Below are positions 43,744-53,202 of a stretch of DNA of 64,000 nt, in pieces (positions within the stretch are counted from its first letter, which is position 1; every line of letters begins with the position of its first letter). A program made the translations under genes and the position numbers. Below the pieces are notes generated by a model. It made no database searches and was not told the DNA's origin. It saw only the letters and a list, made by a program, of their open reading frames with translations. Source of the DNA: Chryseobacterium ginsenosidimutans (GTDB lineage: Bacteria; Bacteroidota; Bacteroidia; Flavobacteriales; Weeksellaceae); contig NZ_JAUSXC010000001.1 in the NCBI RefSeq assembly GCF_030823405.1, positions 124,001 through 188,000 on the forward strand, in the 5' to 3' direction.

Positions 43744-45507
43744 TTATTCTGATTTAAAAATCTCTGTTCTTTCTGAAACTCCATTTGAGTTAAAAGCCTC
43801 GATCTGGAAATAATAAGCATCCGTTCTGTCGGCTCCGGTGAAGAAATATTCATTTTTACCATATACCATGATGCTTCCGTATAATTTGTCCGGAGATTTT
43901 CCCCAATAAATTACGTATCCGTCTGCATCAGAGTTTTGCTGCCATTTCATCCATATACTTCTTCTTTCGCCATATTTTTTAGGATCAGCTCTCAAAGGAA
44001 CGAAATTCTGAACCTTCGGAGGTACCGTTCCCGCTCCTTTTCCGAAAACCCTGAAACCGCTTAATGCAAATTTTCCTGTCGGCATTTTTAAGTTTTCCAT
44101 TTTAAGGAATCTTGCTTTGGCAGGCTTTTCCAATTCTACATAATCATGAGGAACATCTTTTGTATTTTTACTTTTATCAACAATGACATTCCATTTTTTA
44201 CCGTCATTAGAGCCGTAAATTTTATACTGATGCATTTTGCCTAATGTTTTCCCCATAAACTCAACATCCTGATCAGCATAATTGATCTGAATGGCATTAA
44301 TGGTAGAAACTTCCCCCAAATCCGTCTGAAACCATTCTCCCGAATTTCCTGTTTTTGCACTCCAATAGGTTTTAATATCTTCATCCACCGCATAATTGGA
44401 ATGATAACCACCCAGAGTTGATGAAACCTGAACGGGTTTATCATAATTCAATAACATCCAGCCTGCAAAAAGTCCTTTAGAAAAATCTTTTCCCTGCGCG
44501 TATTGCGGAAGATAAGTCGGATAATCGCCGTAAGCCGTATTGCAGTACATAACGTCATCTTTATCAAATCCTGCAGGCCAGATTCCCAGTCTTCTTTCAA
44601 AATTGTTTTTTGTTGAAATAAAAATCGTCGAAACGTGCCACCAGTTTTTATAATTATCTTCAAAAGTAGCTCCATGCCCTGCTCCTCTTGCAAAACCTCC
44701 CGGTTTATAAGAAAACGGATTGTGCTGTTGATATTCAAAACCTTCCAATGGCTTATTACTTACATAAACTCCGTCGGAATATCCACTGAATTCCGTTGCA
44801 GGAGCTCCATATTGCATATAATATTTTCCGTTATGCTTTGTCATCCAGGCTCCTTCTACGAAAGGCTGTAAAAACACATTGTCATTATATTCCCCGAACC
44901 TTTCCCAACCATGATCTTCAGGTTTCAGCCTTAAAATTGGTTTTACAAAACCTTCGGATTGCAATGTTTTTGTTTTTACTTCAGTTCCCAACAACGGCCA
45001 TTCATTGCTTGAACCCCAATAAAGATATAGTTTATTTTTGTCTTCATCATAATGAAAAGCAGGATCCCAAGCTCCGACTTTCAAAGTATCTGTTGCAATT
45101 TTCCAGTCGTCTTTTGTAGGATTTGTACTTTTCCAGATCGGAAAATCTTGTTCCCACGTCGAACCGAAAACATACAAAGTATCTTTCATTGCCCAAACCG
45201 CAGGAGCATTCAGATCATGAATATATTTATTATCTCTGAGGAATTTTCTGTGTACAAATTTCCAGTCGAGCATATCATCACTGTACCAATATCCTTCCTG
45301 ATTGGTGGAGAAAAGAAACAGTTTATTTTTAAAATTAACAATCACCGGATCGGCTGTAGCGCGATGTTTGCCTTGTTTAGAAAAAACTTCGAAAGGAGTA
45401 TAGCCGTAATCGATATTTATCGGGTTACAAAATGTCTTTTGCTGGGCATTTATAGTGAATATTCCCAACAAGATCATTAATGAAAGGAGGCACTTCTGCA
45501 TTTTCAT
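43744..45507 (-). CDS. GH43-family glycosidase with discoidin and FnIII domains
   Basis: 587 residues from ATG 45505-45507, chosen because the signal peptide (LLSLMILLGIFTINAQ) begins there. Residues about 30-350 form a five-bladed propeller of glycoside hydrolase family 43: ATADPVIVNFKNKLFLFST with the general-base Asp, DPAFHYDEDKNKLYLYWG, and a later GAWMTKHNGKYYMQYG with the probable acid Glu. Residues about 360-490 are an F5/8 type C (discoidin) carbohydrate-binding domain (SNYAVDEDIKTYW; WFQTDLGEVSTIN). The last 85 residues form a fibronectin III domain. Typical substrates are arabinan, xylan or galactan. Exported, but it has no T9SS tail. Confidence 0.92.
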   Translation of the reverse strand: MKMQKCLLSLMILLGIFTINAQQKTFCNPINIDYGYTPFEVFSKQGKHRATADPVIVNFKNKLFLFSTNQEGYWYSDDMLDWKFVHRKFLRDNKYIHDLNAPAVWAMKDTLYVFGSTWEQDFPIWKSTNPTKDDWKIATDTLKVGAWDPAFHYDEDKNKLYLYWGSSNEWPLLGTEVKTKTLQSEGFVKPILRLKPEDHGWERFGEYNDNVFLQPFVEGAWMTKHNGKYYMQYGAPATEFSGYSDGVYVSNKPLEGFEYQQHNPFSYKPGGFARGAGHGATFEDNYKNWWHVSTIFISTKNNFERRLGIWPAGFDKDDVMYCNTAYGDYPTYLPQYAQGKDFSKGLFAGWMLLNYDKPVQVSSTLGGYHSNYAVDEDIKTYWSAKTGNSGEWFQTDLGEVSTINAIQINYADQDVEFMGKTLGKMHQYKIYGSNDGKKWNVIVDKSKNTKDVPHDYVELEKPAKARFLKMENLKMPTGKFALSGFRVFGKGAGTVPPKVQNFVPLRADPKKYGERRSIWMKWQQNSDADGYVIYWGKSPDKLYGSIMVYGKNEYFFTGADRTDAYYFQIEAFNSNGVSERTEIFKSE

Positions 45508-45525
45508 ATTTTTTAACTTATAAAG

Positions 45526-45533
45526 CAAAATTA
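45526..45533 (-). promoter_or_regulatory. -7 element of the GH43 gene
   Basis: TAATTTTG on the minus strand (exact match), 19 bases before the chosen ATG at 45507. No clear -33 TTG at the usual distance. Confidence 0.5.
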
Positions 45534-45633
45534 GCTAACTTTTTTGAGTTTTTTTCAGGCAAAGGATAATTAAATGCCTTGCAAAAAGATTTGGTCAATT
45601 ACTATTTTGTGTTTTTAGATTAATTTGATTGAC

Positions 45634-45817
45634 TCAAACTTGTTCTCTATTTCTGGTTTTCTCAAAATTCTGCATCATAAATTCCTGGCTATACGCTATT
45701 TTTGATTGAATTTCAGTTTTCTATTTACATAGATTTTTTGGTTGGAAAGCTTCGAATATTTCTTCATTCTCTGTTTTTAAATCTGCTAATCTTAAAGTAA
45801 TGAAATATACCTCCTTT
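45634..45817 (-). pseudogene. Possible coding remnant in the 385-base gap
   Basis: On the minus strand one frame reads a peptide-like stretch (RLADLKTENEEIFEAF; QSKIAYSQEFMMQNFEK) interrupted by a single in-frame TAG and ending at TGA 45634-45636. The upstream end has stop codons and no start. Composition is protein-like, but the family is not recognised. The gap (45508-45892) otherwise holds the GH43 promoter and the ctlX terminator. Confidence 0.25.
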
Positions 45818-45831
45818 TATTAAGAAAAATA

Positions 45832-45862
45832 AAACGGATACTCCAAAGTGAGCTATCCGTTT
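45832..45862 (-). terminator. Intrinsic terminator of the ctlX operon
   Basis: AAACGGATA-CTC-CAAAGT-GAG-C-TATCCGTTT stem-loop with one bulge; on the minus strand it is followed by TTATTTTTC. It lies 30 bases past the ctlX stop. Confidence 0.88.
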
Positions 45863-45892
45863 CAATTAATTCTATTTAATAAGTGTATTACA

Positions 45893-46816
45893 TTATTTTT
45901 TCGGCAGGAAAACCTCAGCCAGCATGCAACGTGCACTTCCTCCGCCGTTTACCTCAATTGTATTTAAATCTGAATAAATAATCTCGCAATATTTTTCAAT
46001 CGCCGAAACCTGATTTTCGCTTAAAGATTTATAAGCTGTTTCACTCATTATCAAAAATTTTTCGCCATCTTTATTTTGAACCTGAAGCATATTTCCTGCG
46101 AACTGATGCATTTGCTCTTCAGAAATTTCGATGATTTCTTTTCCTGAATTCTTAATAGCTTCGATAACTTTGCTTCTTTCCAATTCGTTATCAATACAAT
46201 CGAGACAAATTACTACAAATTTATCTGCAACACACATCATTACGTTGGTATGATAAATCGGTAATCTTTCTGAGCCTACTGTTTGGAATGAATGGAATAC
46301 AACCGGTGCGAAGCCGTATTTTGCACAAAACTCTCTGAATAAATTTTCATCTAATCTCAAAGAAACCGAACCGTAAGCAATTTTATTATCATGATCGAAA
46401 ATCATACTTCCTGTTCCTTCCAAAAAATGCCCCTGAGTTTCCGGAAAAGACCAATCATCAATCTCGGCAACTTCAAATCCTTGATCTTTTATTGTTTCGA
46501 TAATATCTTCTCTTCTTTCCACTCTTCTGTTTGACGCGAACATCGGGTACAAAACCACTTTCCCGTCTTTATGGAAACTTACCCAGTTATTTGGGAAGAT
46601 GGAATCCGGAGTGTGAGGATCCAATGTATCTTTAATAGTGATAACATTAATCCCTTTATTCCTTAATTTTTCAACAAACATTTTGAACTCAGCCAAAGCT
46701 TTAAACTGAATATCAAAACCCTTCTGTTCCATCTGAAAAAAATTGTTTTTTGCTGTTTCTGCATTGAAACCGAAAGCAATCGGTTCTATCATTAATACTG
46801 TATCTGTTGTCTGCAT
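45893..46816 (-). CDS. ctlX: CtlX-type citrulline-utilisation hydrolase (amidinotransferase fold)
   Basis: A 307-residue guanidino-modifying enzyme. Features: MIEPIAFGFNAETAKNNF at the start, FPNNWVSFHKDG with the substrate-binding Asn, EGTGSMIFDH, the catalytic His in YHTNVMM and a C-terminal NGGGSARCMLAEVF, whose Cys is the nucleophile. This is the pattern of CtlX (Francisella citrulline ureidase) and arginine-deiminase relatives found in Bacteroidota. It probably hydrolyses citrulline or a related ureido compound. It follows the CPBP protease gene by 14 bases; two arginine-related enzymes thus flank that gene. Confidence 0.87.
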   Translation of the reverse strand: MQTTDTVLMIEPIAFGFNAETAKNNFFQMEQKGFDIQFKALAEFKMFVEKLRNKGINVITIKDTLDPHTPDSIFPNNWVSFHKDGKVVLYPMFASNRRVERREDIIETIKDQGFEVAEIDDWSFPETQGHFLEGTGSMIFDHDNKIAYGSVSLRLDENLFREFCAKYGFAPVVFHSFQTVGSERLPIYHTNVMMCVADKFVVICLDCIDNELERSKVIEAIKNSGKEIIEISEEQMHQFAGNMLQVQNKDGEKFLIMSETAYKSLSENQVSAIEKYCEIIYSDLNTIEVNGGGSARCMLAEVFLPKK

Positions 46817-46830
46817 GTTGTTTAATTTTT

Positions 46831-47502
46831 TTATAAAATAATATTAAATCCAGAATAGAAATCTGTTAATCCATAATAGCTCAAAGTAAGAAAAACGGTA
46901 TCAATCAAGCCATGAACAATAATATTGATCCAGATATTTTTGAATTTTAAATACATAAAACCAAAAGCCAATCCAAATAAAAATGTCATTACTAATCCTG
47001 AAATACCCTGGTACAAATGCGGTAACGAAAACAATACTGCACTTACCAGAACAAGCCATATCTTCTTTTCTCCAAACAATTTTTTAAACTGTGAAAAAGC
47101 AAAACCCCGGAACAGAAGTTCTTCGCCGATAGCAGCACTTATCCACATGTTGAAAAGCCATTTGAAATATTGCTGGGGATTTCCTTCAATTATTTTAAAT
47201 GAAGAATAATCTGCCGGCTCATTAAAGATTTTACTTACCAAAGGCTGAAAAATAAAATCCATGGAAAGTTCCAGAACAAGATAAGAAATCAATATTATTT
47301 TAATTTCCGGAGGCCCCAGTTTCTTAAAATTAAGATTTTTGAGATTTCCGTCCTGTAAATAGGTAAATAAAAGAATTACCGCAATAATTACACAAAACGT
47401 ATATGGAAATTTTGTGAAAGGATTGTAAATTAATGAAAAAGCAACCGCTAAAAGAAGCAATGCAACCCATTTATTATTGAGCAAGACTTTTAAATTTATC
47501 AT
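46831..47502 (-). CDS. CPBP family intramembrane metalloprotease
   Basis: 223 residues from ATG 47500-47502; the longer frame to 47544 overlaps the upstream gene by 31 bases. About seven membrane segments. The Abi/CAAX-processing motifs are clear: GEELLFRGFAFSQF (EExxxR), LFSLPHLYQG (FxxxH) and NIIVHGLIDTVF (HxxxN/D variant with Asp). Members cleave membrane proteins or act as bacteriocin self-immunity factors. Location between two amidinohydrolase-fold genes in one operon is unusual and hints at a linked membrane substrate or transporter, which I cannot specify. Confidence 0.9.
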   Translation of the reverse strand: MINLKVLLNNKWVALLLLAVAFSLIYNPFTKFPYTFCVIIAVILLFTYLQDGNLKNLNFKKLGPPEIKIILISYLVLELSMDFIFQPLVSKIFNEPADYSSFKIIEGNPQQYFKWLFNMWISAAIGEELLFRGFAFSQFKKLFGEKKIWLVLVSAVLFSLPHLYQGISGLVMTFLFGLAFGFMYLKFKNIWINIIVHGLIDTVFLTLSYYGLTDFYSGFNIIL

Positions 47503-47513
47503 CTTTTGATTGA

Positions 47514-48428
47514 TTATTCTCTTACCAAAGGCATTGTAGAACAACGCAAAAGCCCACCCATTTTTGAGATTTCTCTATACGGAATTTCTTCAACCGTCAT
47601 TCCCCATTCGTTTCTCAGATAATTGTTCATTCTTGTGAAAGCTTTATCCGAGACTACTATTTCAGGAGAAATAGAAAAAATATTCGGACACATTTCAAAC
47701 ATTTCTTCAGAAGTTACGTGGAAACAGTTTTCTTCACCAAAAATATCGATAATCAGGCGATAATCACTTTCATCCACAAAACCATCTTTGTAAATAATAC
47801 ATCTATCTTTACCTATCGGATTAAAAGTACAGTCTAAATGCAATATCCCTTCGTATGGAATTTTATCATTTTTCTTTAATTCAAGATCGATAATTCTCTT
47901 TTTGGGAAAATATTCCTTAAGAATTTCGATGGCATATTCATTGGTTCTGGCTGTTTTATAATTTCTATAATCCTCACTGAAACATGTTCCGATAAATAAA
48001 AAGTCATTCCAGACGATTACGTCACCACCTTCAATATGTGCAGATTCCGGAAGATTAATTATTTTTCTCCATGCCACTTTTTCAAAAACTTTCTTGTAGG
48101 CTTCCTGTTCATCAGCTCTGTCTGCAATAACATTAGAAATAATCATTTTATCATCAATCACAAAAGCTACATCTCTTGCAAAAACCTGATTATAATCTTT
48201 GATGATACTTGGGCGAAGAACTTCAACATCATATTTCTTTAAAACTGCTTCAAAAGCGTTCATTTCATTGATGATATCCTGTTCTTTAGGATAAATATTA
48301 TGTTGGATTGAGTAATATGATTTCGCGTCATAACTTTCCTCTAATGTAGGAACCGATCCTATTGAATTGGGCTGACCTAAAACTACTGATTTCAGCCTGC
48401 CCGTTTCGTTTTTTATATTTAGTTTCAT
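47514..48428 (-). CDS. Arginine-deiminase/dimethylargininase-like hydrolase
   Basis: A 304-residue pentein-fold protein. Landmarks: GRLKSVVLGQPNSIG at the start, FARDVAFVIDDK, AHIEGGDVIV with the GGD motif, GILHLDCTFNPIG with the catalytic His-x-Asp, and a C-terminal GLLRCSTMPLVRE with the nucleophile Cys. The length is shorter than arginine deiminase (about 400), closer to dimethylargininase and amidinotransferase relatives. It should remove an amine from a guanidino substrate such as arginine. It is the promoter-proximal gene of the three-gene operon. Confidence 0.86.
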   Translation of the reverse strand: MKLNIKNETGRLKSVVLGQPNSIGSVPTLEESYDAKSYYSIQHNIYPKEQDIINEMNAFEAVLKKYDVEVLRPSIIKDYNQVFARDVAFVIDDKMIISNVIADRADEQEAYKKVFEKVAWRKIINLPESAHIEGGDVIVWNDFLFIGTCFSEDYRNYKTARTNEYAIEILKEYFPKKRIIDLELKKNDKIPYEGILHLDCTFNPIGKDRCIIYKDGFVDESDYRLIIDIFGEENCFHVTSEEMFEMCPNIFSISPEIVVSDKAFTRMNNYLRNEWGMTVEEIPYREISKMGGLLRCSTMPLVRE

Positions 48429-48447
48429 AAAGATTTATGCAATGCTA

Positions 48448-48455
48448 CAAATATA
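48448..48455 (-). promoter_or_regulatory. -7 element of the arginine-deiminase-like operon
   Basis: TATATTTG on the minus strand (exact TAnnTTTG), 20 bases before the ATG at 48428. It is followed by TAGC; no good -33 TTG. Confidence 0.55.
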
Positions 48456-48618
48456 AGTAAAGGGCTGAATGTGGGAAACTTTTGTTTTGGTTTTAAACTT
48501 ATAATTCATAGCCATTCTGCAGAAACCGATTATTGCAGTTTTTTAATCAAATACTCGTGATTTAGTAGGGCATTTAATCTTCGAACGGCTATGATTTCCA
48601 GATATTTTTAAATATAAA

Positions 48619-48990
48619 TTATTTTTCAGATCTATTATCTAACCGATTGAGAATCAAATTTCGCAGCCGTTCCTCATTTTCATCTCCCCATTGTCCTAAA
48701 GCAGAGATCACAGGAATCAAAGTTTTTCCAAAATCAGTAAGGCTATATTCAACTTTTGGTGGAACAACCGCAAAAATTTTCTTTGAAATTAATTCATGCT
48801 CTTCCAATTCCTTCAGTTGAATATTCAAGACTCTGCGTGAAGCATCCGGAATTTTTTTCTGCAATTCGCTTGGCCGCAGAAAACCTTCATTGATAAACCA
48901 CAGCAAACGGATTTTCCATTTACCGTAAAGCACTTCACCGATCAGATCCAGACCACAGTTTAAATTTGGGAGAATTTTTCTTTCATACAT
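48619..48990 (-). CDS. HxlR-family transcription regulator
   Basis: A 123-residue winged-helix protein. HxlR features: the conserved N-terminal Cys at residue 12 (NLNCGLDLIG), YGKWKIRLLW, the recognition helix region RPSELQKKIPDASRRVLNIQLKELEE and a C-terminal PKVEYSLTDFGKTL. Members often sense reactive aldehydes or redox stress through the Cys and repress a divergent gene. Here it diverges from an SDR gene, and an inverted repeat lies in the shared intergenic segment. Its -7 element ends four bases before the ATG, so the mRNA may be leaderless. Confidence 0.9.
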   Translation of the reverse strand: MYERKILPNLNCGLDLIGEVLYGKWKIRLLWFINEGFLRPSELQKKIPDASRRVLNIQLKELEEHELISKKIFAVVPPKVEYSLTDFGKTLIPVISALGQWGDENEERLRNLILNRLDNRSEK

Positions 48991-48994
48991 ACAA

Positions 48995-49002
48995 CAAAAT
49001 TA
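48995..49002 (-). promoter_or_regulatory. hxlR -7 element (possibly leaderless)
   Basis: TAATTTTG on the minus strand ends four bases before the ATG at 48990, the same geometry as recJ at 35568-35580. Confidence 0.45.
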
Positions 49003-49023
49003 ATCAATGTTCTAAAAACAGCA

Positions 49024-49046
49024 ATAGGGGAAAAATTTATCCCTAT
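49024..49046. promoter_or_regulatory. Candidate HxlR operator
   Basis: ATAGGG-N11-CCCTAT, perfect six-base arms centred at 49035, lying between the divergent hxlR and SDR starts (48990 and 49114). Size and position fit a winged-helix dimer site, but no footprint or second copy supports it. Confidence 0.35.
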
Positions 49047-49113
49047 ATGAATCGTATTTCCGTACTTGTATAAACTCATCATACTCCTGAAATTTGTACT
49101 AAACTTTAAACGT

Positions 49114-49908
49114 ATGAACGAACAATTTAATTTTAATAATGAATTAAGCAATAAAACCGCCTTGGTAACGGGTGGAACAAAAGGTGCAGGAAAAGCAATC
49201 GCAGAAAGACTGTTAACTGCTGGCGCAACGGTAATCGTGACAGCAAGAAACCAACCGGAAATGATGAATGAAAAAATTCATTTTATTGCTGCAGATTTGA
49301 GCAAGGCTGAAGGTACACAAAAAGTTGTCGAAAAAGTGTTATCAACATTCGGGAAGCTTGATATTTTAATCAATACCCTTGGAGGTTCTGAAACAAAGGG
49401 CGGTGGTTTTTCCGTATTGACGGATGAAGACTGGGAAACAACAATTCAGACCAATTTATTGGCTCCGGTTCGCTTAGACAGAGGCTTTTTACCACGAATG
49501 ATCGAACAAAAACAGGGAGTAATCATTCATATTGCATCTATTCAGGGGAGATTGCCACTTTATGATTCTACTTTGCCATATGCAGCTGCAAAAGCGGGCT
49601 TAATTAATTACAGCAAAGGTTTATCAAAGGAAGTTTCATCAAAAGGAGTTCGTGTTCTGACGGTTTCTCCAGGTTGGATCATGACAGACTCTGCTGCGAG
49701 AATGATGGAACGAATTGCTGAAAGTTCAAATTCAACAATAGAAGAAGCCACCCAAAGTGTGATGAATGCATTAGGAGGAATCCCCATCGGGAGGCCTGCT
49801 CAACCGGAAGATATTGCAGAATTTGTTGGATTTTTAGTATCTCCGAGGGCAAGCTACTTAACCGGAACCGAATACGTGATAGACGGTGGAACGATTCCAA
49901 CAATTTAA
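49114..49908 (+). CDS. SDR-family oxidoreductase
   Basis: 264 residues from ATG 49114; the 16 codons upstream are not SDR-like. Rossmann motif TGGTKGAGKAIAE (TGxxxGxG), NTLGG (the NNAG equivalent), active-site Ser in HIASIQG, and the catalytic pair Tyr-x3-Lys in YAAAKAGL. The C-terminal SPGWIMTD and YLTGTEYVIDGG are typical of classical SDRs. It reduces a carbonyl or oxidises an alcohol with NAD(P)H; the substrate is unknown. It is probably repressed by the divergent HxlR protein and is followed after 21 bases by an NTF2-like gene. Confidence 0.93.
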   Translation: MNEQFNFNNELSNKTALVTGGTKGAGKAIAERLLTAGATVIVTARNQPEMMNEKIHFIAADLSKAEGTQKVVEKVLSTFGKLDILINTLGGSETKGGGFSVLTDEDWETTIQTNLLAPVRLDRGFLPRMIEQKQGVIIHIASIQGRLPLYDSTLPYAAAKAGLINYSKGLSKEVSSKGVRVLTVSPGWIMTDSAARMMERIAESSNSTIEEATQSVMNALGGIPIGRPAQPEDIAEFVGFLVSPRASYLTGTEYVIDGGTIPTI

Positions 49909-49929
49909 TTAAACTTAAAAATTATAAAA

Positions 49930-50253
49930 ATGGATTTACCTATTATTTTAAAAGATCTCCTGAAAGCTCAGGAAAATTTTGACAGCCTTTCATATTCTGA
50001 ATGTTTTTCTGATGACGCAATCGTGTTTGATGAAGGAAAAACTCACAAAGGAAAAAAGGAAATAAAAAGCTGGAACGAGAAAACCAATGAAGAATACAAA
50101 ACTAAACTAGAAGCTATTAACCTTTTTAATGAAGATCAAATAATGGTCTTAACAACTAAAGTTTCAGGAACTTTTGATGGCAGCCCGATTATTTTAAAGT
50201 ATAAATTTAAGATTGAAAATAATAAGATTTCAGAGCTGAAAATTTCAAATTAA
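49930..50253 (+). CDS. NTF2/SnoaL-like domain protein
   Basis: A 107-residue single cone-shaped alpha/beta domain: helix pair (PIILKDLLKAQENFDSLSYSECFSDDAIVFD) and four strands (KGKKEIKSWN; IMVLTTKVSG; ILKYKFKIENNKISELKIS). This matches the SnoaL/NTF2-like fold (given here in parts). The pocket may bind a small hydrophobic substrate. Cotranscribed with the SDR, so it might be a paired dehydratase, isomerase or binding protein. Ends at a bidirectional terminator. Confidence 0.8.
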   Translation: MDLPIILKDLLKAQENFDSLSYSECFSDDAIVFDEGKTHKGKKEIKSWNEKTNEEYKTKLEAINLFNEDQIMVLTTKVSGTFDGSPIILKYKFKIENNKISELKISN

Positions 50254-50288
50254 ACTTTAATTCCCAATTTCAAAATATTAAAATAAAA

Positions 50289-50317
50289 AAATCCCAAAGC
50301 ATATAACTTTGGGATTT
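50289..50317. terminator. Bidirectional terminator
   Basis: AAATCCCAAAG (50289-50299), seven-base loop, CTTTGGGATTT (50307-50317). It separates the convergent NTF2-like and gltA genes. Confidence 0.92.
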
Positions 50318-50337
50318 ATATTTATCTGAAACAAATA

Positions 50338-51624
50338 TTATCTGTTTACTAAATCGATATAATCTCTTTTTTGAGCACCTTGGTAAACCTGTCTTGGTCT
50401 TCCAATAGGGTCTCCTTTCAATCTCATTTCTTTCCATTGAGCGATCCATCCCGGAAGTCTTCCCAATGCAAACATTACTGTAAACATTTCTGTAGGAATT
50501 CCCAATGCTCTGTAGATGATTCCTGAATAGAAATCTACGTTTGGATATAGCTTTCTTTCGATGAAGTACTCATCTTCCAATGCTACTTTTTCCAACTGCA
50601 TCGCAACATCCAGCGCCTTGTCTTCAATACCTAATGCTGCCAATAAATCGTCTGCTGCTTTTTTGATGATTTTTGCTCTTGGGTCGAAGTTTTTGTAAAC
50701 TCTGTGTCCGAATCCCATCAAACGGAAACTGTCGTTTTTATCTTTAGCTTTTTCAACCCACTTGTTAACATCACCACCGTCTTTTTCGATCAATTCAAGC
50801 ATTTCGATTACCGCTTGGTTTGCTCCACCGTGAAGTGGTCCCCAAAGTGCAGAAATACCCGCAGAAACTGAAGCAAAAAGACCTGTGTGAGCAGAACCCA
50901 CCATTCTTACAGTAGATGTAGAACAGTTTTGTTCGTGGTCAGCATGAAGAATTAATAATTTATCTAAAGCCTGAGTTACCACAGGATTGATTTCGAAATC
51001 CTCATTTGGCAACCTGAAAGCCATTTTGTAGAAATTCTCTACGTAGTTAAGGTTGTTATCTCCGTGGTTCAATGGCAAACCCAAAGTTTTTCTATAAGTC
51101 CAAGCAGCAAGGTGAGCAAATTTAGCAATCAACAATTCTGCAGCCAGATCCATTTCTTCTTTAGAGTTCACATTAACAGCTTTCGGGTTGAAGGCAGTTA
51201 AAGCAGAAGTTAAAGTAGATAAAACTCCCATTGGATGAGCAGAACGAGGGAAAGCATCGATGATTTTTTTCATCTCCTCTGCTACGAAATTATATTTTTT
51301 GATATTACCGTTGAAGGTATTGAATTGATCTTGAGTTGGTAATTCACCATGTAATAAAAGGTACATTACTTCTGTGAAGTTAGATTTCTCTGCAATCTGC
51401 TCGATTGGATACCCTCTATAGAATAATTCTCCTTTGTCTCCGTCTAAGTAAGTGATGTCGCTAATTGTAGCTCCGGTATTTTTATAACCTAAATCTAAAG
51501 TGATTAAACCTGTCTGGTCTCTTAATTTTGAAATATCGATTCCTCTGTCTCCGATAGTACTATCTACGATAGGATATTCATATGAATTACCATCGTAATT
51601 CAATATTACTTTGTTGTCTGACAT
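50338..51624 (-). CDS. gltA: Citrate synthase
   Basis: A 428-residue type I-like bacterial citrate synthase of the TCA cycle. Active-site segments: the first His in LHADHEQNCST, PLHGGANQAVIEML, the second His in MGFGHRVYKNFDPRA and the Asp in a NVDFYSGIIYRALG stretch. The N-terminal small beta domain (ILNYDGNSYEYPI) found in hexameric, NADH-regulated enzymes is present. It lies downstream of enolase, 89 bases after its stop; a hairpin lies between, so it may have its own promoter. Confidence 0.97.
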   Translation of the reverse strand: MSDNKVILNYDGNSYEYPIVDSTIGDRGIDISKLRDQTGLITLDLGYKNTGATISDITYLDGDKGELFYRGYPIEQIAEKSNFTEVMYLLLHGELPTQDQFNTFNGNIKKYNFVAEEMKKIIDAFPRSAHPMGVLSTLTSALTAFNPKAVNVNSKEEMDLAAELLIAKFAHLAAWTYRKTLGLPLNHGDNNLNYVENFYKMAFRLPNEDFEINPVVTQALDKLLILHADHEQNCSTSTVRMVGSAHTGLFASVSAGISALWGPLHGGANQAVIEMLELIEKDGGDVNKWVEKAKDKNDSFRLMGFGHRVYKNFDPRAKIIKKAADDLLAALGIEDKALDVAMQLEKVALEDEYFIERKLYPNVDFYSGIIYRALGIPTEMFTVMFALGRLPGWIAQWKEMRLKGDPIGRPRQVYQGAQKRDYIDLVNR

Positions 51625-51666
51625 TATTTAATTTATTTTTTTTAAATATACTACTTATTACAAAAT

Positions 51667-51694
51667 ACGGCAAACTAAAAATTTCGCTTGCCGT
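51667..51694 (-). terminator. Hairpin between eno and gltA
   Basis: Seven-base arms (ACGGCAA and TTGCCGT) around a 14-base loop, followed on the minus strand by ATTTTGT. It is a weak terminator or attenuator between enolase and citrate synthase. Confidence 0.45.
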
Positions 51695-51713
51695 TATTTA
51701 TAAATTCGATCAA

Positions 51714-53036
<1,323 letters not shown>

Positions 53037-53143
53037 ATCAATTTTTAACTTTTGAAAGCACCGAAGAGCTAATTTATACGTTTATTCTGAGTTAAATTTT
53101 AGTTAATATTGAGATTGTGATAATTTTCAGTTTTAGTATTTAG

Positions 53144-53184
53144 AATAAAACCCTTCTTTGAAATTATTTCAAAAAAGGGTTTAT
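53144..53184 (-). terminator. Terminator at the end of the accessory module
   Basis: AATAAAACCCTTcTTTGAAA pairs with TTTCAAAaAAGGGTTTATT across a short loop (one mismatch), ending 19 bases past the stop of the outer-membrane-like gene. A/T-rich flanks allow termination on the minus strand. Confidence 0.8.
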
Positions 53185-53202
53185 TTTAAATACGTTATTT
53201 GT

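Noticed and set aside
43617..43862. 81-codon minus frame covering the esterase/GH43 boundary
   Set aside because: Runs through the terminator and both genes out of frame; no protein-like character.
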